A model generated the notes under the pieces. It was given only the letters and a program-made list of their open reading frames with translations. It did no database searches and was not told the DNA's origin. DNA of 24,451 nucleotides, from NCBI GenBank assembly GCA_963575745.1, contig CAUYUJ010014318.1:391594-416044 (forward strand), written 5' to 3'. Source of the stretch: Prorocentrum cordatum (Eukaryota > Sar > Dinophyceae > Prorocentrales > Prorocentraceae). Made by a program: the position numbers and the translations under genes. Positions 1 to 7,288 of this stretch are shown one piece after another (the stretch's first letter is position 1; each line of letters opens with the position of its first letter).

Positions 1-2
1 TG

Positions 3-1532
3 CAGATACAGCTGGCAGAGGCTAAGGAGCGCCGCCGGGCCCGTCGTGCGAGGGATGCCGGCAAGCGCGAGGCAGAGCAAGCGCAAGCCGGGCATCCCCG
101 CCGGGCCAGCTCAGAACCCCCCAGCGGGCAGGGCGCGGCCACCCCTCTCGATCCAGCCTGGGAGGACGAGACCCCGTTGCCCTCGGCCATCCTGGATGGG
201 GAGAACAAGTGCCACGAAGCGGAGTGCATCTTGAATAACCTGCTCGGAGTTCCGGCCGACGATCCCACAGGACCTGATCGGAGGAGGAAAGCGCGGGAGC
301 TCCTGATCGAGGGCATCAGCTCCATGTTCGAGGACCTACCGCGGAGCTGGACCGGCACCCCCTACGAGGAGCAAGGCGAGATCGCGAGCGAGTACGTTGA
401 CATCCTCGAGAAGCTGACCCGCAAGATGGTGAAAGCTGGGGAGCTGGACGACACCCCCGCAAAGAAGCGCCAGAGAATCGTGTATGAGAAGGCGGAGGAG
501 GAACCCACGAGCGACGACGCGGACTCCGCCGAGAGCTCGGAAGACGAGGTGGTGGAGAAGCCGTACGCGAGGACCGAGGAGGGAATAGACCCCCCCCTCC
601 CAGAGGATCCAGATCCCCTGAGCCTCTGGCCCGGGCGAGCGGAGGCGGCCAGGCGGAGCAGGGAGGAGACTTTCCAGAGCTCTCCTGGGGCCAGCGGCAG
701 CGGAGGCCCCGCCCCCGCCGCAGGCGCAGAGCCACCGCCGAGTGCACCTCCACCGCCCGAGGTACTGGAAACCCCCTCAGACCCAGCCCAGCATCGGAAG
801 AGCAGACTCCCCGCCACGATCCCCCAGAAGGCCGCGCCAACGAGGAGAAGCCGCTCGGCCATGACAGTCGTGGAAGCAGCCAGGCGTGCCGCAGGCAGGT
901 CGACGACCTCCAGCGGAGACCCCCCTACTGGGGGGGCAGACGCCGGCAGCGCAGGGACGTCCGGAGAGAAGCTCACACTCAGGCCCAAGCCGAGATCACT
1001 GGGTGCCCAGCTGCGCGCCACCTCCAAGGGAGAGCCATCGCAGCCCAGACCCCGCCAAGATGATCCAGCCAGGCCGCTCGTGCCCCCAGATCACGCAGTC
1101 AGGCCCCTGGTGAGGCCTCCAGGGTGGCGCCCGCTTCTCCCTGGGCAACTCTGCCGGCCGCCGGGGATGCCGCCGATGATGCCGCCCCCTTGGCCGTCCC
1201 CTCCGCGGGGAGGCCGCTGTGGGGGACCCCCTTTGGGGGAGGCGCCGGCGGCGCCGAGCGGTGGGAGGGCACAGGAGGAGGCGCGTGCCTACGTCAAGTG
1301 GTGCGCGGACCACCCCACCTTCCAGCCCGAGAAGGTGCCGGAGGTCGTGAAGCGGGGCAACTCACTCCTCCGCCTCGCCGGCAGCATCGAGAGGGCTGCC
1401 GAGTTGCTGAAGCACGCGCGGGAGGAGGTCCATGGGAACCCGCTGGGCGGCGTACTCCAAGAAGACGTGCAGAAGTCCTTGGACCCGCACCACGCCGCCT
1501 ACCTCCGGGCCATGGCCACCGGGGGTTACCCG
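3..1532 (+). CDS. Gag-like ORF1 of the retrotransposon, partial at 5' end
   Basis: This frame is open from base 3 with no initiator in view, so the protein starts left of the window. It begins with a charged Arg/Ala/Glu-rich segment, then an acidic helical stretch (about 180-560), then a long Pro/Ser/Arg-rich low-complexity part (about 600-1270). A compact helical segment (about 1280-1525), rich in Glu, Lys and Leu, comes just before the RT. Position before RT and composition suggest a structural, RNA-binding Gag role. No CCHC zinc knuckle is visible, which is common in DIRS-like Gags. The frame itself stays open to 2015, but beyond about 1532 it reads Arg/Ser-rich noise while the neighbouring frame carries RT. 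Coding therefore changes by -1 near 1530-1535, through a 1-nt indel or a programmed frameshift. Assignment as Gag rests on position, not on a recognised family. Confidence 0.6.
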
Positions 1533-4500
1533 TGCGACGCACGGAGGAGCGGACGCGCACGCAGGCCAAGTCGCACTCCTCGGCGGTGGACCACGCGCTG
1601 GAGATGTTCGAGAAGGCCTGGAAGGACAGCCGCTACGGCGTTGTCCTCTGGGCCTCGGACGAGGTCGAGGACGTGCTCGCCGCCTCGGCGCTGGTCGAGT
1701 CGCCCAGCGGGAGGGCCCCCAAGATGTTGCCGGATCGGACCATCTCGAAAGAGGGCCGGCCGATCCACGACATGCGGGCGGCCAACGCCTTCTCCCCGAA
1801 GGAGCAGCACCCGCCAGCGAAGCAGCCCCTCCACAGGGGGCTTGCGAGGCTCAGCCTCTGGTGGGGGGCGAGGCACCCGGGCGTCCAGCAGGTGGTGGCG
1901 AAGCGCGACGTGGCCAGGGCCTTCAAGTGGCACCACCTGGAGCCAGCTGCCGTGCCAGAGTTCGGGACGACGCTCCCGGGCAAGGAGGTCGGGGTGCCAG
2001 GGCGAGTTATCCTGATCCACGGCGTGCTGGTCTTCGGCTGGGCCGGCAGCCCGGGCGAGTACATGGCGTTCGCCTGGGCGGCCAAGAGCGAGCACGAGAG
2101 GAGGAAGCCGCCGGCGCCCAGGATCAACGATACCGTCAGGTACGCCTCCAAGTGGCTCATGGACGACGGGGTCGTCCTCGAGCCGCTGGTGGGCCTCCGA
2201 CCCTGGCTCTCGGCCGAGGAGCTCGACGGGGCCATGAAGCGAGTCTGGGGCCCGGACGCAGTTAACGAGGAGAAACTGGACGTCGAGGGGGAGTTCGCGG
2301 CAGAGCAGTTGATCTGGGGCCTCCACATGAACTTCGACACGAAGGTGGTTAGGCTCCCAGAACCCAAATGCATCAAGGCTCAGTACCTGCTCGCCCTCCC
2401 GGAGCTCAGAGGATCCAGGCGGGTCCCGCTGAAGGTCGCCCAAGAGCTGCGAGGCTGTGCCCAGTTCTGGGCGTCAGCACAGCCAGCCCTCCGCCCCGAG
2501 CTCCCCGCCCTGGACCGGCTCCTCAGCAGCGGGACGAGCTGGGCAGAACCGAAGGGTACGCCTGAGGAAGTCGAGCTCGCCTGGGAGGAGTGGGACGCGT
2601 CAGTGGGGTTTCTGAGGATGCTCTTCGACGTCCCGGAGGCCTGGAGCACGACCTTCCAGGCCAGCTTCACGCAGGCCCTGTCGGTGCGCGAACGCCTCGC
2701 CTTGCCAGGGACAGCACGTACCACACGGTGGACGGGCGGAGATGCTACCACCTCCTCGATCGGTGCCATCGACTGGGGGAGCGCATCTGCAGGGGATGCC
2801 GCGCCGACGCCGGAGTACATGGCCACGGACGCCGGACCACTGCGCGAGGCCCTGAGTCACGCGGTCAGAGGCGAGAGTGGCGAGGAAGGCTGGATCATAG
2901 CGGTGGTCGAGCTGCTGGCGGTGGTCGCGTTGGCCACGAAGCAGGGCTCGAAGTGGGAAGGCGAGTTGGTGTTTTACGTCACGGACAACCAGAATGTGAA
3001 GGCCTGGCTCACCAAGAGAAGCCCCAAGAACGCCCTGGCCCGCCACCTGATACGTCTGGTGGAAAGGATCGAAGCCATGCACGGATGCCGCATCGTCTCG
3101 TTCTTCGTGAGGACCTACCATAATGAAGTGGCCGACTGGCTTACCCGCGAAGAGGTCAAGAAGGTTCACGACACGCTGGCCACCTCAGGGTGGAAGCGCC
3201 TAGAGCCTCCCGCAGCCTGGGGCCAGATGCTGGAGGACGCCAAGGAGCGCCTTCTCAGACTCCCTGGAGAAACGGGCCCCGTGGCCGAGGCTGCCCTTCG
3301 ACACCGAGCGCTTCAGCGAGGACATGGGCTGCCGAGAGCTCTCCCGCTCCGCGGGAAGCTGGGTCGAGAGGTGGGGAGTCTCATCAACCCGTACACGAAG
3401 GCCTTCAAGCGCCTCGGGGGATCGGAGCCCGAGGAGAACCAGAAGGTGGGATGGCTCATGGCGTCGCTGTCCCTAGACCCCAAGGGCCGAGAGATGGAGG
3501 CTTTCCTCGTCGCAGCAACTCAGGAGAGCCCTGCAGTGGTGGTCGTGGACGCCCCGACCGGGGTAGACGCAGCCAGGTTCGAGAAGGCACTCAAGCAGCT
3601 GGGCTACATGGTCTCGAAGTTCGAGGTGGTCTGCACGCACCACGGGGACGCCACGACGCGGACCAGGCGGGTGCTCGTGGGCGGACGTCGGAAAGCGGGG
3701 GTGGGCCTGGCGTGCATTAACATGCCGCCGGCCTGCTCCCGAGCTGCCAGCGTCAAGCCTCTCCTGGACAAGGGAAAGGACCACCTCTGGCTCGACCAAC
3801 AAGGCGAAGTGTCATGGGACCCCCGCATCCAGTCCACCAGCGACCCCCTCCTCCTCAAGCCGGTCGGGCACCTCAAGAAGGATGGAGCGAAGCACCCGAT
3901 CTACAGCGAGGAGGGGCCAGTGGGCACCATCCGCTGGCCTGGGGCGGAGCTCCAAGGACCCGGGGCGACGCTCCTCCGTGTCACCGGAGGGGGCGGAGGC
4001 ACGGTCCGCGCCCTGACGCCCCAAGAGGTTTGGCGAGTGCAGGGAGGGACCAACGACGAGTGGACCCACCTGCGAGCCCAGGGCTTCACCGAGGACGAAC
4101 TCCTGAAGGGCGCAGCCAGGGCGCTCCCGCCGAGGACCGCGGAGGCAATGCTGACCGCGGTGACAGAGGCGCTCGACAGCACCAGCACGCAGCGGGCCGG
4201 GGTGTGCCATGATCCAGAGGAGCAAGCTGCGTGGGAGGCCACCAAGCGCTGGTTCCGCGCCTGGGCCCAGGCACCGGATCAGCCCGCCTTGGCGCTGGCA
4301 GCAGAGGACGAGGTGAGGGCCGGAGGAGCGCTCACCGACGAGATGCACAAGAACCGCCGGCGCGCCCAGGCAGTCCGCTTCAAGATGATCGACGAGGACA
4401 CGCTCATCGGACCCCGCGAGGCCCCAGCCGCCGAGAAGGTCAAGCTAGACAAAAGTGTGACACGCTCGAAAAGCCCTCGCAAAAAGAGCCCTCGGCGTGC

Positions 4501-5740
4501 CAAAGAGATGCCAGCAACCGACCTGGTGAGGCCGCAAGCGCTGGGCGTAGCTCGGAAGACCAACTACCCCGGGAAGGAGCTCGCCCCCGCCGGCCGCGCT
4601 GAGCCTGGCGGAGCCAACTACGCCGGCTGGTTCGCGCAGCAGAAGATGGAGGCCATGCTGCAGAAACTCAGTGAAGGCACAAGGGCAGGTTACGAGGGAG
4701 GATGGCGGCTCTGGGTTGCCGTGCGCCAGGCGCAGGGGCTCAGCCCTTGGCTCCCAGGACGTGATCGCGAGGAGCGCCTGGCCGACGAGGAGGCGCTCAT
4801 CAACTTCGCCGTCCTCCTAGCGCGGGTCGTCGGGAGGACCGAGGGGACCATCAAGCAGAAGCTCTTCGCGGTGCGCTACGCCCACCTGGTGGCCGGCTAC
4901 TCGGACCCCCTGCTCCACAGAGGCCGCCTCTGGAGCACGCTGGCAGGGCTGAAACGCTGGCAGGGGCCCGAGACCAAGCGGAAGAAGCCCGTCACGCCAG
5001 CCATGCTCGAATGGCTCCGCGGCTTTCTCCAGCAGGAGGCCGAGCTCCCCGAGGAGGATGCAGTGGTCATCTGGGCGGCCATCGTGACAGCGTTTTTCTT
5101 CCTCCTGAGGGCCTCAGAGTACCTCCTCCAGGACGGGCGCTCGTGGTCCTTCGAGCGCGTGCTGCACGGGGAGGACGTGGAGCCCAAGAAGGAGGGGAAG
5201 CGCGTGGCCAACTTCCAGGACGCCGACGAGATGGTGATCTACATCAAGGGCAGCAAGACGGACCAGCTCAATGTCGGGACGGTGAGGAACCACTACCGCG
5301 CCGGCGCATCGCTCTGCCCGATCGCGGCGATGGAGCGGCTCCAGGCTCACCATCCTCAGCGGATAAAGGGCACCGAGGAACGGCTGCCCCTTTTCCGCTG
5401 GGCGTCAGGTACACCGATCCGCAGGGCAGAGGTGCAGCACTTCCTGACGGTCGCGGGGCTGGCCGCCGGCCTCTCCAGGGAAGAGATCGGCAGCCATTCC
5501 CTGAGGATCGGCGGGGCAACTGCAATGTACCACGTGACCGAGGACCTCTCCCGAGTGCGCCGATTCGGGCGCTGGCAGTCGGACGCGTTCCACGGCTACC
5601 TGTGGGAGTCGCACGAGCCGATGAAGGGCATCTCCGGCAAGATGGCCAGGGACAATTCCTCGTTGACCAACCCGGCGAAGGACAGCGCCCCCAGCAGAGC
5701 TGCCGCCGGCGCCGAGAGCGCCAGGCGTGAGAGCCCATGA
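1532..5740 (+). CDS. Pol polyprotein: RT, RNase H, C5-MTase-like domain, tyrosine recombinase
   Basis: This ~1,400-residue ORF ends at TGA 5738-5740. In order it holds RT (about 1580-2560), RNase H (2720-3160), a cytosine-C5-methyltransferase-like domain (3470-4170), a basic Ser/Lys/Arg linker (about 4380-4640) and a tyrosine recombinase (4640-5640). It would copy element RNA into DNA and integrate the product. The frame is open upstream to 1124, but 1124-1531 lies over the Gag frame and reads as Arg/Pro/Gly-rich noise, so meaningful coding begins near 1532. No separate start is evident, and it is probably made as a Gag-Pol fusion. Around 3267-3360 the coding signal moves to another frame for about 30 codons and then returns, which implies two compensating indels. 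RT and recombinase key residues are present. The methyltransferase lacks its catalytic motif. Whether this copy makes functional protein is uncertain. Confidence 0.85.
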   Translation: MRRTEERTRTQAKSHSSAVDHALEMFEKAWKDSRYGVVLWASDEVEDVLAASALVESPSGRAPKMLPDRTISKEGRPIHDMRAANAFSPKEQHPPAKQPLHRGLARLSLWWGARHPGVQQVVAKRDVARAFKWHHLEPAAVPEFGTTLPGKEVGVPGRVILIHGVLVFGWAGSPGEYMAFAWAAKSEHERRKPPAPRINDTVRYASKWLMDDGVVLEPLVGLRPWLSAEELDGAMKRVWGPDAVNEEKLDVEGEFAAEQLIWGLHMNFDTKVVRLPEPKCIKAQYLLALPELRGSRRVPLKVAQELRGCAQFWASAQPALRPELPALDRLLSSGTSWAEPKGTPEEVELAWEEWDASVGFLRMLFDVPEAWSTTFQASFTQALSVRERLALPGTARTTRWTGGDATTSSIGAIDWGSASAGDAAPTPEYMATDAGPLREALSHAVRGESGEEGWIIAVVELLAVVALATKQGSKWEGELVFYVTDNQNVKAWLTKRSPKNALARHLIRLVERIEAMHGCRIVSFFVRTYHNEVADWLTREEVKKVHDTLATSGWKRLEPPAAWGQMLEDAKERLLRLPGETGPVAEAALRHRALQRGHGLPRALPLRGKLGREVGSLINPYTKAFKRLGGSEPEENQKVGWLMASLSLDPKGREMEAFLVAATQESPAVVVVDAPTGVDAARFEKALKQLGYMVSKFEVVCTHHGDATTRTRRVLVGGRRKAGVGLACINMPPACSRAASVKPLLDKGKDHLWLDQQGEVSWDPRIQSTSDPLLLKPVGHLKKDGAKHPIYSEEGPVGTIRWPGAELQGPGATLLRVTGGGGGTVRALTPQEVWRVQGGTNDEWTHLRAQGFTEDELLKGAARALPPRTAEAMLTAVTEALDSTSTQRAGVCHDPEEQAAWEATKRWFRAWAQAPDQPALALAAEDEVRAGGALTDEMHKNRRRAQAVRFKMIDEDTLIGPREAPAAEKVKLDKSVTRSKSPRKKSPRRAKEMPATDLVRPQALGVARKTNYPGKELAPAGRAEPGGANYAGWFAQQKMEAMLQKLSEGTRAGYEGGWRLWVAVRQAQGLSPWLPGRDREERLADEEALINFAVLLARVVGRTEGTIKQKLFAVRYAHLVAGYSDPLLHRGRLWSTLAGLKRWQGPETKRKKPVTPAMLEWLRGFLQQEAELPEEDAVVIWAAIVTAFFFLLRASEYLLQDGRSWSFERVLHGEDVEPKKEGKRVANFQDADEMVIYIKGSKTDQLNVGTVRNHYRAGASLCPIAAMERLQAHHPQRIKGTEERLPLFRWASGTPIRRAEVQHFLTVAGLAAGLSREEIGSHSLRIGGATAMYHVTEDLSRVRRFGRWQSDAFHGYLWESHEPMKGISGKMARDNSSLTNPAKDSAPSRAAAGAESARRESP
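1580..2560 (+). other. Reverse transcriptase domain
   Basis: RT palm motifs are visible. Motif A is AKRDVARAFKWHHL, with the metal-binding Asp at 1907-1909. A B-like FGWAGSPGEYMAF segment lies at about 2033-2071. Motif C is LMDDG, with the catalytic Asp pair at 2162-2167. The GLHMNF...LPEPK segment (about 2318-2368) matches the region after motif D, where the template-primer grip lies. Leu and Met fill positions that are usually Tyr/Phe-x in YxDD. An uninterrupted frame with all three catalytic Asp suggests a competent polymerase. Confidence 0.85.
2720..3165 (+). other. RNase H domain
   Basis: The order of acidic residues matches retroelement RNase H. Asp 2741-2743 lies in GGDATTSSIGAIDW, Glu 2909-2911 in VVELLAVV, Asp 2984-2986 in VTDNQNVKAWL and Asp 3134-3136 in NEVADWLTREE. 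The final NEVADWL segment is a common ending for RNase H in DIRS and gypsy-type elements. Its role is degradation of the RNA strand during reverse transcription. All four acidic positions are intact. Confidence 0.85.
3470..4170 (+). other. C5-cytosine methyltransferase-like domain, catalytic motif missing
   Basis: Motif order follows the C-terminal half of C5 DNA methyltransferases. DPKGREMEAF followed by VVVVDAPTG (about 3476-3565) sits where motifs V and VI (normally ENV) lie. HHGDATTRTRRVLVG (about 3641-3685) matches motif VIII (Q-x-R-x-R), with Thr for Gln. A target-recognition-like stretch follows. LTPQEVWRVQGG (from 4013) is a strong motif IX match, and GAARALPPRTAEAM (about 4109-4150) resembles motif X. 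Missing are the SAM-binding FxGxG of motif I and the catalytic Pro-Cys of motif IV: the expected spot reads VGWLMASLSL. Motif VI Glu is replaced. The domain is probably inactive as a methylase in this copy, though it may still bind DNA. Known: DIRS1-type elements often carry a Dam-like N6 methylase, so a C5-type domain is a different capture. Confidence 0.6.
4640..5660 (+). other. Tyrosine recombinase domain
   Basis: The catalytic set of the DIRS/Ngaro recombinases is present in order. Arg I is at 5108-5110 in FLLRASEYL, and Lys lies in KGSKTDQL (5246-5257). HSLR has His 5495-5497 and Arg 5504-5506, followed by IGGATAMY. The Trp of FGRWQS is at 5573-5575 and the nucleophile Tyr at 5597-5599 in HGYLWES. 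A core-binding segment (SEGTRAGYEGGWRLW and following, 4670-4980) precedes it. Using HSLRxGGATA and GRWxS with Trp in the third-His position is typical of retroelement recombinases. The enzyme would integrate a circular DNA intermediate through a Tyr-DNA link. No DDE integrase or LTR is present. Confidence 0.88.
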
Positions 5741-6635
5741 GAGGCCGCAGCGGGCGCCGCCGGTGCTTACGCACCTGGCGTGCGCCCAACCCAAGCCGCC
5801 GGCTTCACGCCGTGCGTGCTTGGGTGCAGCCACCAGCCACCTGCCCCGCCGGCGAGTAGCCGCGCGCTCGCAGGGTACACCCGCCCGTGCCTTCAGCACT
5901 GGCTAATACCTCGCGGCAAAAGCATGCGTGCAGGCCCGTCCGTCAGGGCCCCACTAGTGCCTGGGATACTGTGGGTCCCCTTGCAGCCCTGGACGAGGAC
6001 CACGCTGGAACCCGCCTGGCACGCCGGCTCTCCATGCCAAGCCTGGGCGTGCCGGGCATACTGGCGCCAGCTGTGCTACAGTAGCTGGCAGTCTGACGGC
6101 CCGGGTGGCCGCAGCGCTCGAATTCATGCGCAGGCACGGGCCCGCGCCCCAGCGCCGGCCCGGGGAACCCCCTCTGTCAGGGGCCGGACCCTGCCCGCCC
6201 CGTGCACTTTGGGCACCTGTGGAGGCGGGGAGCCGGGAGATCTGGAGGCCGCGGCGCAGACGGGGATGCCAAGTGCCGGCCCGTGCCAAGCGCCAGCGAC
6301 GACACCCTCGGGCCTCAGCCCGAGGTCGGGCTCCGCCGGCAATCAAGGTACCGGCGCGAGCCCAAGGCCTAGCCTCACGGAGGACAGCCGCGCACGCCGG
6401 CATCAGTTGCCTGGCGGCAGTCGGCAGACAGAGGGCCAGTCGGGCCCCACGCGCACGCCGGCGCGCACGCCAGGCGATGCGTGACTCAGTGCCTAGACGG
6501 TGCCGGCAACACAACGCCTGGCACCCAGTTTTGGCGACGCCCATCAGGGCGCCCACACAGCACGCCGGCGCGTAGAACCCGCCAGGCGGCCAGTGTGCGG
6601 GGGCACTGGCAGCAGCACCAGTATTATAGAACAAA
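5741..6635 (+). other. Noncoding 3' region of the retrotransposon between Pol stop and B1
   Basis: Several overlapping frames stay open here, but they read as Arg/Pro/Ala-rich noise and no domain is recognisable. The stretch is very GC-rich and dense in short self-complementary words such as GCCGGC, GCCTGGC/GCCAGGC and GGCGCC, repeated at irregular short spacing. An 8-bp pair ACCCAAGC/GCTTGGGT lies near 5790-5825. It probably belongs to the element RNA and may carry packaging or replication signals, but no specific function can be read. Confidence 0.5.
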
Positions 6636-6863
6636 GGCGGCGAGGCCCGCTTCGCGTGGCGGAAGGAGGGACCCGCCTGGCGTGTCATCGCCGGCGGGAG
6701 GAGCGTGCGGCCAGCGCAGCAGCAAAATGGGGGGGGCTGCACCGCTGCCGCCATCATCGTCATCGTCTCCTGAGGGCTCGCTTCAACCGCTTCGCGGCTG
6801 GCACGTCCCGCGGCCTTAAAGCAGGCCGCGCTTTCGCTAGCGCCGCACTGTGGGGGCGGGGTC
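6636..6863 (+). repeat. Direct repeat copy 1, proposed B1 of split direct repeats
   Basis: This copy is 228 bp and starts GGCGGCGAGGCCCGC. It matches 7062-7288 base for base except for a G run of 8 here versus 7 in the second copy. It contains CATCATCGTCATCGTC and the palindromic GCGGCCTTAAAGCAGGCCGC. It lies between the 3' noncoding region and the unique 198-bp segment, as B1 should in an Ngaro-like element. Confidence 0.85.
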
Positions 6864-7061
6864 TTAGTTGTTTGTCCTAAACGGTTGGACCCCGCCCTCC
6901 CCAGTCGGCTTGGGTTTCTCCTCTCCCTGCTCCTGCCTCTGCTTGCCCTTCCCTTTTCCTCTCTCCCGCTCAAGCCTTCGGGGCTCAAAGCCCTCCCAGG
7001 GCCCAAAGGGGCCCTCTTTTGCCCGCCCGCCCTGGGCTTTGCCTCGGTGTCCTACGGCGCC
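6864..7061 (+). repeat. Proposed A2 segment of the split direct repeats
   Basis: This unique 198-bp stretch lies between the two near-identical repeats. It has a pyrimidine-rich part (about 6893-6970) and short dyads such as GGGCCCAAAGGGGCCC. In A1-ORF-B1-A2-B2 architecture it would be A2, and a matching A1 should begin the element upstream of this window. That match cannot be checked here. Confidence 0.55.
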
Positions 7062-7288
7062 GGCGGCGAGGCCCGCTTCGCGTGGCGGAAGGAGGGACCC
7101 GCCTGGCGTGTCATCGCCGGCGGGAGGAGCGTGCGGCCAGCGCAGCAGCAAAATGGGGGGGCTGCACCGCTGCCGCCATCATCGTCATCGTCTCCTGAGG
7201 GCTCGCTTCAACCGCTTCGCGGCTGGCACGTCCCGCGGCCTTAAAGCAGGCCGCGCTTTCGCTAGCGCCGCACTGTGGGGGCGGGGTC
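7062..7288 (+). repeat. Direct repeat copy 2, proposed B2 and right end of the element
   Basis: This copy is 227 bp and identical to 6636-6863 apart from one missing G in a homopolymer. It ends CGGGGTC at 7288. The next bases are already the CTTGGGGCC-type satellite, so 7288 is probably the right boundary of the retrotransposon. Confidence 0.8.

Larger units (their letters stand above)
1..7288 (+). mobile_element. Tyrosine-recombinase (DIRS/Ngaro-like) retrotransposon, 5' end outside window
   Basis: Seen: a Gag-like ORF open from the window edge, a Pol ORF with RT, RNase H, C5-methyltransferase-like and tyrosine-recombinase domains, a 0.9-kb noncoding 3' region, and a repeat-unique-repeat block (228, 198 and 227 bp). 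Known: Ngaro/PAT-type elements have split direct repeats in the order A1-ORFs-B1-A2-B2 and integrate by a tyrosine recombinase, not a DDE integrase. Inference: 6636-6863, 6864-7061 and 7062-7288 are B1, A2 and B2, and A1, a copy of 6864-7061, lies upstream of this window. The right end is supported because satellite DNA starts immediately after B2. The B copies differ by one G in a homopolymer, suggesting recent insertion. The coding region nevertheless has frame breaks, so the copy may depend on others for mobility. Confidence 0.8.

Noticed and set aside
1124-1531. N-terminal extension of the Pol frame from the ATG at 1124
   Set aside because: It overlaps the Gag frame, reads Arg/Pro/Gly-rich noise and lacks any conserved segment, so it is probably not used.
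1533-2015. Continuation of the Gag frame to its stop at 2015
   Set aside because: It is Arg/Ser-rich shadow sequence over the RT domain.
6636-7288. Reading the 227/228-bp repeats as two LTRs of a tiny LTR element
   Set aside because: Only 198 bp lies between them, and the adjacent Pol uses a tyrosine recombinase, so split direct repeats explain the layout better.
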